DNA of 64,000 nucleotides from Halalkalibacillus sediminis (GCF_002844535.1 NZ_PJNH01000001.1:992001-1056000); one strand, 5' to 3'. Counted from the stretch's first letter, positions 44,466 through 52,511 are shown. The notes: generated by a model from the sequence alone, not told the origin. Translations and numbers: made by a program.

Positions 44466-45296
44466 CTATAATTTGTTATAACTTTCACGATGAAGCTTCA
44501 AGCAAGTTCTATCTCCTTCCAGTAGGCCATCAATATGATCTTCAAAAAAACTCTTACCTTGTAATAAATCTCCGAACTCTTTCCCTTTAGAGGAGAAATT
44601 AACATTATAAAATAGAAAATAGATTTCATCACTAGATAATTGAGCTCTAAATATACCTCTATAATTATTTTTTTCAACTTCTTTTAAATCGCTTTCTTCG
44701 ATAAATTTTATTATTCTATACATATTCCTAAAATAGTGGCCCAATAGTGGTTCGTATAATATGTAAAATTCATCAAATATAGCTATTAATTTTTCCTTGT
44801 CATTAAAGTTTATTTTATATTCTGGAAAATCATATTTTGTACCATTTATCTCCCCTGCTTGGCTACGATAAACTTTTGAAACTTCAGAATTAGTTTTACC
44901 TTCAAATGCTCTCCACATTTTACTTAATGCTTGTCTGGAAGTATTGTCACCTATTCTAATATTCTCAACTATACTATTGTGTAACTCAATCATATTAAAA
45001 AATGTCGTGTCAAATTGTTGTTTTTTTAGCGCATCGTTAGTGTTTTGTAATTCTTCTTTTTGAGTTTGATAAGTTAAAAATAATAAGATTACGCTTCCAA
45101 GCGTAAATATAGGTACAGTCACCCCTGATATCCAATTACTTACTGAGGAAAAGTATTCAGCATAATTATTAACTTCATTAAATCCATATTTCAATGATGC
45201 TTTTTCAGAAAGAAATTTTGTTAATACAGGAAATATTATCGACAATATAAGACACAATAGGCAAAAAAACATAAATGCCCTAATTTGTTTGCTCAA
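44466..45296 (-). CDS. Putative phage abortive infection protein (AbiC-like)
   Basis: 276 residues. Two N-terminal TM helices (FMFFCLLCLILSIIFPVL and WISGVTVPIFTLGSVILLFL), then a cytosolic helical domain with the family phrases DTTFFNMIELHNSIVENI and LGHYFRNMYRIIKFI, and YRGIFRAQLSSDEIYFLFY. These fit the putative phage abortive infection family (putAbiC). The TTG start lies in the duplicated xtrA 3' end, which provides GAGGGGGAGGAG as ribosome-binding site. Likely a defence gene carried by the prophage. Confidence 0.78.
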   Translation of the reverse strand: MSKQIRAFMFFCLLCLILSIIFPVLTKFLSEKASLKYGFNEVNNYAEYFSSVSNWISGVTVPIFTLGSVILLFLTYQTQKEELQNTNDALKKQQFDTTFFNMIELHNSIVENIRIGDNTSRQALSKMWRAFEGKTNSEVSKVYRSQAGEINGTKYDFPEYKINFNDKEKLIAIFDEFYILYEPLLGHYFRNMYRIIKFIEESDLKEVEKNNYRGIFRAQLSSDEIYFLFYNVNFSSKGKEFGDLLQGKSFFEDHIDGLLEGDRTCLKLHRESYNKL

Positions 45297-45315
45297 AACT
45301 CCTCCCCCTCATCGA
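45293..45315. repeat. Duplicated xtrA 3' end (copy in front of the AbiC-like gene)
   Basis: 22 bases identical to 45979-46000, the last codons of xtrA (D-E-G-E-E-F-stop); in frame it would read K-F-D-E-G-E-E-F. It supplies the ribosome-binding site and the TTG start overlap for the AbiC-like gene. Confidence 0.75.
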
Positions 45316-45358
45316 ACTTTATAAACTACGTTTTCTCTTCAAATTTTCAACCACAGTA

Positions 45359-45982
45359 CTAATTTAGTTTTTTAATAGAAGTCTTTGCGTCATGTTTATG
45401 CCCTACTAACTTCTTGTAAATGAGATCTTCTTTCACGCGTAATATTGTTGATTCACTTTTTTTCATAGTTGCCCTATATTTTTGTCCTGATAAAGATGAA
45501 TAAGTAATTGTCATTATTTCGTCATCTCGAGTTTCATCTGCATTCGTTTCATTTCTAGTCGGAACCAAAACTATTTCTTTTCCCTTTAAGATTTTACGTC
45601 TATATTTATATTCAGTTCTTGCCCCATTCTTCCAAAATTTGTGAAATACTTCTAAATTCAACACCGGATTATTTGTAATATTTTCAACTACAACTGCTTC
45701 TGAAATTTTATCAACTTTTAAAAAAATTTCTTTATTATTGAACAAATTTATGACTTCATGTGTTCTTTCTTTAAAATTAATTATATTACTGGTTTGAAAG
45801 AGGTCTACAATTGCCCTATATTCATAATCTCTGTCTCTCTTTTCCTTTCTTAAACTAAAAAAAATCGTGATCAATACTACAATTATTGGAATTGAAATAC
45901 TTAAAGCATTCCAATCTATCCATGACGCACTATTAGCTGGATTTGAGTTTACTTCAGTTTGAGCTAAATTTAGAAAAATCAA
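45359..45982 (-). CDS. Single-TM accessory protein, 207 residues
   Basis: One N-terminal TM helix (WNALSISIPIIVVLITIFF) and a cytosolic domain with FFSLRKEKRDRDYEYRAI after it. The remaining 150 residues look beta-rich (EAVVVENITNNPVLNLEVF). Not recognised. The TTG start overlaps the xtrA stop in the same way as the AbiC-like gene overlaps the duplicated xtrA end. Low GC. Membership in the defence cassette is inferred from place. Confidence 0.6.
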   Translation of the reverse strand: MIFLNLAQTEVNSNPANSASWIDWNALSISIPIIVVLITIFFSLRKEKRDRDYEYRAIVDLFQTSNIINFKERTHEVINLFNNKEIFLKVDKISEAVVVENITNNPVLNLEVFHKFWKNGARTEYKYRRKILKGKEIVLVPTRNETNADETRDDEIMTITYSSLSGQKYRATMKKSESTILRVKEDLIYKKLVGHKHDAKTSIKKLN

Positions 45983-46176
45983 AACTCCTCCCCCTCATCG
46001 TACTTCACTCGTTTCACCTTGCCTTGATGTGTTATTACTCTCGTCTCTCCATGATCGGGCAAAGGTGTGATTTTCGCTTTCCCATTACAGTATACGATAC
46101 AAAACGGGGAATCTCCTTCAAAATTTACCGAAATTTGTCGTTTTTTCATATCTACTGGTATTTCATGTCCTCGCAA
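45979..46176 (-). CDS. xtrA: XtrA/YqaO-like phage protein
   Basis: 65 residues. The C-terminal half (GKAKITPLPDHGET, HQGKVKRVKYDEGEEF) is the conserved core of XtrA from PBSX and YqaO from skin. Function unknown; found at the border of early and late genes. The TTG start at 46176 has AGGGGG 8 bases upstream. Confidence 0.8.
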   Translation of the reverse strand: MRGHEIPVDMKKRQISVNFEGDSPFCIVYCNGKAKITPLPDHGETRVITHQGKVKRVKYDEGEEF

Positions 46177-46191
46177 TGAGCAGGCCCCCTA

Positions 46192-46200
46192 TGATATAAT
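46192..46200 (+). promoter_or_regulatory. Extended -10 promoter before prophage riboswitch
   Basis: TGATATAAT, identical in form to 15644-15652. It is divergent from xtrA. Confidence 0.6.
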
Positions 46201-46253
46201 AAGTTTCCCGATACTTAGCTGAGGGCACTTGCTCTTGGCTTTTTTTAAAATAA

Positions 46254-46335
46254 AAGGGCAAACCTTACGAAAGTAAGAGACGCAAAGCCACGGGCCTAAG
46301 GAATTTCTATGGTAGCCGGGTTGCAATCACTTGTC
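46254..46335 (+). ncRNA. Cyclic di-GMP-I riboswitch (GEMM), prophage copy
   Basis: AAAGGGCAAACC, CTTACGAAAGTAAG, GACGCAAAGCCACGGG, CCTAAGG and ATGGTAGCCGGGTTGC in order. It differs from the relic copy at few aptamer positions. The downstream leader (AATCAC pairing with GTGATT over the ribosome-binding region) is conserved as well. A c-di-GMP riboswitch within a prophage is uncommon. Confidence 0.92.
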
Positions 46336-46351
46336 CCTTTCCTGATGGAAG

Positions 46352-46723
46352 GTGATTTCTATTTATAATGTTTTATTAGTTGATGATTCATGGTTTATTC
46401 GACAGTGGTTAAAACACATCTTAGCACAAACCGGTCGTTATCACGTCATTGCTGAAACCTCAACTGGTAGAGAGGCTTTACCTTTATATAATGAGCACCA
46501 ACCAGATATAGTAATTTTGGACGTCATAATGGATGGCTTAGATGGCTTTCAAACCTTGTCGCTTATGAAAAGGCTTTTTCCAAGTGCTAAAGTCATCATG
46601 TGTTCTTCTTTAGCCCAAAAACATGTCATCCAGCGATGTTTGGACTTGGGTGCTAAGGATTTTATTGAAAAGCCTTATTTTGATGACCTTATTCAAAAAT
46701 TAGATAACGTTTTAGTAGATTAA
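46352..46723 (+). CDS. Stand-alone response-regulator receiver domain (CheY-like), prophage copy
   Basis: 123 residues, single receiver. D11-D12 (LLVDDSWF), phospho-acceptor D57 (VILDVIM), Ser85 and K107 (FIEKPYF) are kept. It is the only plus-strand gene in the middle of the minus-strand lytic region, with its own promoter, riboswitch and terminator, so it is probably active in the lysogen. Like its relic relative it has GTG inside the ribosome-binding motif or ATT at 46361 as start. It may act on host motility, biofilm or sporulation phosphorelay; this is inference. Confidence 0.85.
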   Translation: MISIYNVLLVDDSWFIRQWLKHILAQTGRYHVIAETSTGREALPLYNEHQPDIVILDVIMDGLDGFQTLSLMKRLFPSAKVIMCSSLAQKHVIQRCLDLGAKDFIEKPYFDDLIQKLDNVLVD

Positions 46724-46745
46724 GCTAGGAATTCTAGCTTTTTTC
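46722..46745 (+). terminator. Terminator after prophage receiver gene
   Basis: AAGCTAG-gaatt-CTAGCTT then TTTTC. Confidence 0.8.
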
Positions 46746-46759
46746 TTTCCACCTTGTTA

Positions 46760-46930
46760 TTAAAAATATGGGCTTTCTTTCACATTTTTAATTCGTTCAA
46801 TTGATAACTGATTTTTTACCTGTGAGTATGTTGCTTTCTCCAGTTGCTTTCTGTTATAACCGAAATCATTTTCTAACTCATCGATCATGTTCTTTTTGAT
46901 AACCTTCACTTGCCTAGACAACATAGCCAT
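46760..46930 (-). CDS. Small hypothetical protein, 56 residues
   Basis: Basic, helical (MLSRQVKVIKKNMIDELEN ... QLSIERIKNVKES). The ATG follows the stop of the LexA-like gene with no gap (TAG-ATG), so translation is coupled. No family recognised; the basic charge suits nucleic acid binding. Confidence 0.55.
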   Translation of the reverse strand: MAMLSRQVKVIKKNMIDELENDFGYNRKQLEKATYSQVKNQLSIERIKNVKESPYF

Positions 46931-47152
46931 CTACTCACCCACTTTCACAACTTGCAGTGCCCTTGGGCTACCTTTAATTTTTTTCACGTAACCTTTACTC
47001 ACTAGTTGTTGAACATGCGCATGTGCCGTTGATCCAGAATTAAGCTTCACTCCCTCAGCAATTTCCCTTACAGTTGGCGCATAACCATTTCTCAAGGTTT
47101 GCTGCTTAATATATTCAAGGACTTCTTCCTGTCTTTTAGTCAGAGGGTGCAT
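46931..47152 (-). CDS. LexA-type DNA-binding domain protein without protease domain
   Basis: 73 residues that match the winged-helix N-terminal domain of LexA over their full length: LTKRQEEVLEYIKQQT, NGYAPTVREIAEGV, STAHAHVQQLVSKGYVKK. The S24 peptidase half of LexA (cleavage site, Ser and Lys) is absent, so RecA cannot trigger its removal. It may bind LexA boxes on phage or host DNA and compete with LexA. It overlaps the stop of the upstream gene by one base. Confidence 0.75.
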   Translation of the reverse strand: MHPLTKRQEEVLEYIKQQTLRNGYAPTVREIAEGVKLNSGSTAHAHVQQLVSKGYVKKIKGSPRALQVVKVGE

Positions 47153-47790
47153 TAGGCAGCACCCTCGTCTGATTCATTATCATCATTTCCCTGATCGTTG
47201 TTATCGTTTTTGCCTTCACCTGGTTTTTGTTCCTGCTTCCATTCCCACCATTTCTCAGCTAAAGGAGCTATTTGTTTAAAGTATTCATCAATCACTTTTG
47301 CTATTTTTCCTGAATTCATGTTTAAATCGCTGGCTATTTTTGAATAGGATTCTCCTTCTAATTTTCGTTTCACAATTCTAGTAATGTTTTCTGGAAAGTC
47401 GTCTAAATCTGGGGCCATGTCATTTAAGACAAATTGTTCTAATGCTTCTTTATCGACTTCTAGTTCTTTCTCCTCCGTCTTCCGCTCTTCTTTTGGAATG
47501 CCAGGTAATTCTAATTGCTCTGGATCCTTAACTTCTTGAACAATGCCTCTCTTGTCAACTTTATACTCTTTAAGTGGCTTATGAGATTGGGCGTCCACTG
47601 TCACGTTATACCGTACAATCGTTGATTCGATATCAATGTAAGCCTGGGTATCAATCATGTTTGCTAAATTTTCGAGTTGCCCTCTTGTTTCTGCATCAGA
47701 AACCTCCAGGACAACTTCTTGAATACCCTTGGGTTTTAAGTTCACTTTTTTAACAAGCGCTTTAAAGTTCGTATATGTCATTTGTGTCAC
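47152..47790 (-). CDS. Hypothetical phage protein with HTH-like segment, 212 residues
   Basis: I do not recognise it. The first 90 residues look alpha/beta (VVLEVSDAETRGQLENLAN). Residues about 135-170 form a helix-turn-helix-like unit (RKLEGESYSKIASDLNMNSG). The C-terminus is Asn/Asp/Gln-rich and disordered. It lies between RusA and the LexA-like gene. Confidence 0.5.
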   Translation of the reverse strand: MTQMTYTNFKALVKKVNLKPKGIQEVVLEVSDAETRGQLENLANMIDTQAYIDIESTIVRYNVTVDAQSHKPLKEYKVDKRGIVQEVKDPEQLELPGIPKEERKTEEKELEVDKEALEQFVLNDMAPDLDDFPENITRIVKRKLEGESYSKIASDLNMNSGKIAKVIDEYFKQIAPLAEKWWEWKQEQKPGEGKNDNNDQGNDDNESDEGAA

Positions 47791-47793
47791 TCC

Positions 47794-48264
47794 TTAATTT
47801 TTTAATAGCTGTTGTTGCTCGTTCAATTCGAGGCTTTCAACTTTCACTTTTACCCGAGGAATATCTGAATACCATTTGCGAACCTGTAAATCGACTATCT
47901 GCCGATCATCTTCCCAGATAACGTTTGATAGACCATCTTTGATTCCTTTGACATAATTGTCTACATCAGGTTTTGTAACAGGTCTTAGATCTCCGTTTTG
48001 AATCCATGCCCGCTTGTACTTCGGCATGCTCTTAGGAATTGGTCGATAGATATCAATCTCGACAGCTAACGGCCCGTTTAGCAGTTCCTTGGGCCGGTGT
48101 TGTGTTGCTGATAACTTGATATAGTGCTTATAGTCTCGCGATTTAACAGGATCATAAACTCTCGTATGACCGTTAATGGTCGTTGCTCTCGGTCTCCCTT
48201 GAGCGACTGGCTCACCGAATATCTCAAATTCAATCACGTTCCTCTGGCTTTCTAGCGTTTCCAA
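47794..48264 (-). CDS. RusA-family Holliday junction resolvase
   Basis: About 156 residues from the TTG at 48264 (AAAGGGTG upstream). EIFGEPVAQGRPRAT near the start and PVTKPDVDNYVKGIKDGL then WEDDRQIVDLQVRK contain the RusA signature with its catalytic Asp residues. It resolves branched DNA made during phage recombination and clears junctions before packaging. It fits with RecT and YqaJ upstream. Confidence 0.88.
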   Translation of the reverse strand: METLESQRNVIEFEIFGEPVAQGRPRATTINGHTRVYDPVKSRDYKHYIKLSATQHRPKELLNGPLAVEIDIYRPIPKSMPKYKRAWIQNGDLRPVTKPDVDNYVKGIKDGLSNVIWEDDRQIVDLQVRKWYSDIPRVKVKVESLELNEQQQLLKN

Positions 48265-48283
48265 ACAATTCACCCTTTCAACT

Positions 48284-49201
48284 TCAGTTATAATTGCTTC
48301 TTGGTCCGTTGCTTTCCTTAGCTCTCCCTTTGAAAAAATGCTCAAGGTCCTTCATTTCTTCGTCAGAAACTTTTGGCGGAGTTTGGGGCCGTTCTGGTTG
48401 TTGTTTTTTCTGTTGTTGCTCTTGGTACCACTTAGGTAATACTGCTTTGGGTTGTTTAGGCTTTCTGAAAGATTGATAGTTTGCTTGTTGATTCTCAAAC
48501 TCTACTTCTTCCGCTTTGGCCTGTTCCATGGTTTTAATGCCTTTGCTAAACCAATCTTTTAAAATCTTCTCAGCATATCCCCATGATTTTTTATTTCGCT
48601 TAACTGCTCGGTCCATGGCTTCAATTACAAGATCATCCCCCATGTCGTCAATCCAGCTCAGCATGAGTTCAGCAATTCTCGGTGAGACGCCTCCGAAATT
48701 TTCTTGATAAAATTTGGTCGCGTCTGTAGTAGTAGATATATTCTTTTCATTCTTCTCTTTCTTTAATTCTTCTTCTGGTTCCAGCTTCGTTCCAGGTTCG
48801 TTCGGACTTCGTTCCAAGTTGGTGTCACGTTCTGTTCCATGTTCTTTTTTGGAATCGCCTTCAAACCCTTGATACTTCTGATAATTCAAGATAGTAAATA
48901 GTGTTCCAAGTTCTGTTTCACGTATCTCAACTATGTTGTTTTGAATGAGTTTCGAAACGGAACGCTTAATTGTACTTTTCGCTACCTTCTTGTATCCACG
49001 ACCCTCGCGATATTCCAAATCCTCTTGTAATTTGGAATAAGATCTAATGTATTGTCCACGTTTCAATTCCATATTACGGACTTTCATACCGTCCTTGTGT
49101 GCTGCTTTTAGTAAAAGAAGGGTTAATAACCTAAACGTTGTCGGGTCATTCCAGAGATCATTATCCAGTATTTTTCGATGCAGTTTAATCCAACCGTCCA
49201 A
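48284..49201 (-). CDS. DnaD-domain replication initiation protein
   Basis: 305 residues. The N-terminal winged helix (about 1-110: WIKLHRKILDNDLWND, YIRSYSKLQEDLEYR) is followed by the DnaD_2 domain (about 160-225: FYQENFGGVSPRIAEL, KSWGYAEKILKDWFSKG) and a Gln/Pro-rich tail. Such proteins bind the phage origin and bring in helicase. No separate DnaC/DnaI-type loader is visible next to it, so the phage may use host DnaI. Confidence 0.85.
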   Translation of the reverse strand: MDGWIKLHRKILDNDLWNDPTTFRLLTLLLLKAAHKDGMKVRNMELKRGQYIRSYSKLQEDLEYREGRGYKKVAKSTIKRSVSKLIQNNIVEIRETELGTLFTILNYQKYQGFEGDSKKEHGTERDTNLERSPNEPGTKLEPEEELKKEKNEKNISTTTDATKFYQENFGGVSPRIAELMLSWIDDMGDDLVIEAMDRAVKRNKKSWGYAEKILKDWFSKGIKTMEQAKAEEVEFENQQANYQSFRKPKQPKAVLPKWYQEQQQKKQQPERPQTPPKVSDEEMKDLEHFFKGRAKESNGPRSNYN

Positions 49202-49213
49202 ACCATAACCCTC

Positions 49214-49387
49214 CTACTGATCTATTTTTTCAATGACAGCTATCTTTTTATTTATTCTCTTTAGACTCCATCCTGGGCAGTTACGGCGCACATACGCCGC
49301 AACATACCTTTTATACAATTGACCAGGATTCTTCGACTGCTTGGCCATCCACACGTAATCATGAGGAATGACAATCTCTCTAAGCAT
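49214..49387 (-). CDS. Small basic hypothetical protein, 57 residues
   Basis: From the ATG at 49387, overlapping the recT end by 8 bases. Basic and aromatic (IPHDYVWMAKQSKNPGQLY, GWSLKRINKKI). Found between recT and the DnaD gene; function unknown. Confidence 0.5.
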   Translation of the reverse strand: MLREIVIPHDYVWMAKQSKNPGQLYKRYVAAYVRRNCPGWSLKRINKKIAVIEKIDQ

Positions 49388-50249
49388 TTTTAGTTGCTTT
49401 CTCCTCTTCTGGACGTTCATTTTCGCCCTCTGTAGGCTCTTTCTCTTCTATCGACTCTTGATAGACCATTTCGATATACTCATCGTCATAAACGCTTTTC
49501 GCTTCATCTGTGATATCTTTACGAACAGTTTCATCTTGTGCTCCATGTTGCTGAAGCTCCACGCTAATCGGCAGGTACTTCCACATATGCCGGATAACCG
49601 TTTTCTTAGCCATCTCTTCATAATCAGTAGACCAAGGGCTGTATTTGGAACCAGCGGCTTTTGAGCGCTTTTTTCGTTTCTCTATTTCGGCCTTGGGCAT
49701 GAATTCAAATTGATATCCACCATCTTTGAAATGAGCGACCGCATAAGCGCCAATGAAACCTCCCTTATTGCTATCCATTATGGGTTTATGATCGAGCTTG
49801 GGCTCTAGCCCTAACTCGTAATCAAATTCATCATTTTCATAAACTGAATGGGCATAGATGTTTTGAATTTGTCCCGAGCGCCTGGCTAAGTCGATCATTC
49901 CTTTATATCCGATAATGAATTGAACCTCGGTGATACCTTTTTTATTATTCTTGAATGGGAGAAGGTAACAGTGTCCGATCAATCCTGGTTCTAAGCCTAG
50001 CTGGGCTGCTTGCATGACCGCCCCTAACAAACTACCAACATCCGCTTTTTTTAAATCGGGGTTGGTTCGAATCGTGGTGGTGGCTAATCGCATGAGCCGA
50101 TCAATATCCATGTGTTTCGGGAGCGCTTGCTCCATAGCTGGGGCCATTTTCTTAAGGTAATCTTCAATCGTTTTTGGTTTATTCGTTTCTTGCGGTTCCC
50201 CGTTTTTCTTCTGACTTAATTCGTTCTTTACAGCTTCATTCGTTGCCAT
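49380..50249 (-). CDS. RecT single-strand annealing protein
   Basis: 289 residues. Core phrases EQALPKHMDIDRLMRLA, DVGSLLGAVMQAAQLGLEP and VQFIIGYKGMIDLARRSG are typical of the RecT/RedBeta family. It anneals single strands produced by the neighbouring exonuclease. An acidic C-terminal tail (EEKEPTEGENERPEEE) probably contacts host SSB or ribosome. The start overlaps the exonuclease stop by one base. Confidence 0.93.
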   Translation of the reverse strand: MATNEAVKNELSQKKNGEPQETNKPKTIEDYLKKMAPAMEQALPKHMDIDRLMRLATTTIRTNPDLKKADVGSLLGAVMQAAQLGLEPGLIGHCYLLPFKNNKKGITEVQFIIGYKGMIDLARRSGQIQNIYAHSVYENDEFDYELGLEPKLDHKPIMDSNKGGFIGAYAVAHFKDGGYQFEFMPKAEIEKRKKRSKAAGSKYSPWSTDYEEMAKKTVIRHMWKYLPISVELQQHGAQDETVRKDITDEAKSVYDDEYIEMVYQESIEEKEPTEGENERPEEEKATKNA

Positions 50250-51196
50250 TAGTTAGCCTCCTTAATAGTGAACCTTCGATAACTTGAAGGTTTAGCATAT
50301 TTTTTAAACAAGTCTGGATGATCTTTTTTAAATGATTTGGAATCAAAGCGATTGGTTTGAATAGATTTCCATGAAACGATATGTCGTGAACTATAGGCTT
50401 TCTCAGCTTCACCAATCATTTGCTTCACCTTATTTTCGTACTCTTTCTTACGAGTCTCTAAATCTTTCATTTCAGTTTTAATAACCTCAATAGCATCAAA
50501 ATAAGAATCCATGGCATCGGGTAACTCGACTTCATGTCCAGGTTCCGACTCTGGATACATGGAGGATAAAAACGATTCTGATGCTTCTGTTCCATCAATT
50601 TCAGGAGGTTCATCTTTTAACACATGCTGCTCCCAGAATTCCATTTCAATTTCTATTAAGTTATTAATTAATTCCTGATCTCTTTCAATACGTTTGTAGA
50701 TAAATTTGTTTCCGCCTACTAAAACAGCTATCCACCAAACTTCATAACCTGTAACCGCCATGTAATGCTGACACTGTAGCAAATAGGCAGTCGGAATCTC
50801 TTCCCCTTCCCAGTCTTGTTTGGCATATTCGTTAGCCGTCTTACACTCAAGTCCTTCTTTTTTGCCGACAATCAGTCGGTCTACGTTCGCCAGCATCCAA
50901 CCATATTCAGGATGCTTCAAAATGGCGTTGCGTTTTCGAACTTTCATTCCTGTCCGTTCTGTGAACTCTTTAGCTACTACGTCTTCCATCACGTTTCCCC
51001 AGTACATGGCTTCCTGATTGCGTATTTCTTCCTGTGGGGCTTTGTCCACTTTCTCCATAAATACTTGGAAAGGAGACTTCCAACGATTGAGTCCAGCAAC
51101 AGCTGCCGCATCCGAACCGCCTATTCCTTTTTGTCTCGCTTTTAACCATTCCTCACGTGATAATTGTTCTGTTACAGTCAGTACTTCTGCGCTCAT
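50249..51196 (-). CDS. YqaJ-type recombination exonuclease
   Basis: 315 residues. KGIGGSDAAAVAGLNRWKSP near the N-terminus, the metal site with Asp and E-x-K in LECKTANEY, and QCQHYMAVTG form the YqaJ/lambda-exonuclease core. It resects double-strand ends 5' to 3' for RecT. A C-terminal helical segment (about 225-285) is longer than in lambda exonuclease. Confidence 0.92.
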   Translation of the reverse strand: MSAEVLTVTEQLSREEWLKARQKGIGGSDAAAVAGLNRWKSPFQVFMEKVDKAPQEEIRNQEAMYWGNVMEDVVAKEFTERTGMKVRKRNAILKHPEYGWMLANVDRLIVGKKEGLECKTANEYAKQDWEGEEIPTAYLLQCQHYMAVTGYEVWWIAVLVGGNKFIYKRIERDQELINNLIEIEMEFWEQHVLKDEPPEIDGTEASESFLSSMYPESEPGHEVELPDAMDSYFDAIEVIKTEMKDLETRKKEYENKVKQMIGEAEKAYSSRHIVSWKSIQTNRFDSKSFKKDHPDLFKKYAKPSSYRRFTIKEAN

Positions 51197-51393
51197 AGCG
51201 TGACCTCCTCATAAGTAGCATTTTCGAGCAAGTGGTTTTTCAGGCACTCTTCATCACAAAAGTATTCGCCTTCATGTAGTTTTACATCTTCATATCCTGA
51301 ATAAAGCGTTTCATGACAAGACTCACACTCTTTTTCAGAATTAGGCATGTTGACTCGATCCATATTAGTTACCAATGGATTTTCTAACCCCAT
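51193..51393 (-). CDS. Small zinc-ribbon-like protein, 66 residues
   Basis: Two Cys pairs are visible, ECESCHETL and FCDEECLKNH, suggesting one zinc site. The ATG at 51393 follows GAGGTAGATCTC. Overlaps the exonuclease start by 4 bases. Function unknown; YqaI-like by place only. Confidence 0.55.
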   Translation of the reverse strand: MGLENPLVTNMDRVNMPNSEKECESCHETLYSGYEDVKLHEGEYFCDEECLKNHLLENATYEEVTL

Positions 51394-51487
51394 GAGATCT
51401 ACCTCCTCTTGTTTTTACCGATAAACCATGGTTAAATAGAAGTATCAAAATAATTTCTTTTCGTTCCACTCATTTGCCGATGAGTGG

Positions 51488-51760
51488 TTATTTTTTTGTG
51501 ATAAAAACCATGTGATGAAATGGAACTTCACTCATCATCGCTTTTCTAGTCATCTCGTATATTCGATCTTCCTCTGTCTTTTCTTCTCTCATTTTCTTTA
51601 ATGCTTCTAATGATCGGTTCAAATCCTTCTGACGTTCTAATGCTGTCTCATAATCCCCTTGGTCAATCAACCGATCAATTCTAATAACTAACAACCTTGA
51701 ACACTGAACTTCCATTTTCGCTTGTGGTAAGTCGCATATTCTAAAGTGACTGAAATTCAT
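51488..51760 (-). CDS. Hypothetical early phage protein, 90 residues
   Basis: Helical, charged (VIRIDRLIDQGDYETALERQ, SLEALKKMREEKTEEDRIY). The ATG touches the stop of the upstream gene, so the two are coupled. Not recognised. Confidence 0.5.
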   Translation of the reverse strand: MNFSHFRICDLPQAKMEVQCSRLLVIRIDRLIDQGDYETALERQKDLNRSLEALKKMREEKTEEDRIYEMTRKAMMSEVPFHHMVFITKK

Positions 51761-51976
51761 TTATGCTACCTCCAGAATCGACATTTCTAATTGAATGGCT
51801 TGGTGCAATTTCGATAGTTCTCGATTACTAGGATCCTTTAAATCAAATGCCTCTCGCATGTCCGAACAAATTAAATCCATAGCCCTCATAGGTTGATTGC
51901 TTTTAAGGGCTCTCTTAAATCGATCTACATACACTTCCAATGCTTTATTTAACGTTACAAACTCCCCGTGAGTCAT
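51761..51976 (-). CDS. Hypothetical early phage protein, 71 residues
   Basis: Helical (FVTLNKALEVYVDRFKRAL, LSKLHQAIQLEMSIL) and soluble. GAGGAGGAAAATG before the start. It pairs with the next gene in a coupled arrangement. Not recognised. Confidence 0.5.
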   Translation of the reverse strand: MTHGEFVTLNKALEVYVDRFKRALKSNQPMRAMDLICSDMREAFDLKDPSNRELSKLHQAIQLEMSILEVA

Positions 51977-51992
51977 TTTTCATTTTCCTCCT

Positions 51993-52511
51993 CTAGCTGA
52001 GTACGTATTTTCTAGCAACTAACTTATTGGTATGGCGATTCCAAACCTCAGTGACTGGTAGGTTATACTCGTCACAAACAACCGCGACAAAATTATGAAC
52101 TGCTGTTACGACGTCAATACATTCTTGCAATGCTTTATCGATGTTTTGAATTTCGTGTGGTTCAACAAACTTGGGAGCCCTTGTTACATCCGTTTTACTT
52201 AGCTGATCTAATGCTTCCTGCAGCTCTTCTTTCGTTTTTAGATAAGTAGTTGTCCGATTTAAATCAACTGCTAACCCATCTAGTTTCATTGCGCCGAATG
52301 CTTTCGCATATTCTCCCGCTCGTTCGAGCGCTACAAATGGATCCTCAATTCTTTCTGTAACTTCTGGGCCTATTTTTCTTTCTCCTCGCTCCATCTTGGT
52401 GATTAATTCTCTGGATGAAAAAAGGTCGAAAGATAATTGTTGCTGTGTTTTTCCTTTTTTGAGTCGGTAAGCTCTTAATGCTTTTCCGGCTCTGCTTGTA
52501 CCTTCTTTCAT
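51993..52511 (-). CDS. XRE-family regulator with C-terminal helical domain
   Basis: 172 residues. The helix-turn-helix of XRE type spans about 10-65 (LRAYRLKKGKTQQQLSFDLF, SRELITKMERGERK). A helical second domain (about 85-165) has IQNIDKALQECIDVVTAVHN. It is an early regulator downstream of Xis-like and Cro-like genes; target unknown. Confidence 0.7.
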   Translation of the reverse strand: MKEGTSRAGKALRAYRLKKGKTQQQLSFDLFSSRELITKMERGERKIGPEVTERIEDPFVALERAGEYAKAFGAMKLDGLAVDLNRTTTYLKTKEELQEALDQLSKTDVTRAPKFVEPHEIQNIDKALQECIDVVTAVHNFVAVVCDEYNLPVTEVWNRHTNKLVARKYVLS

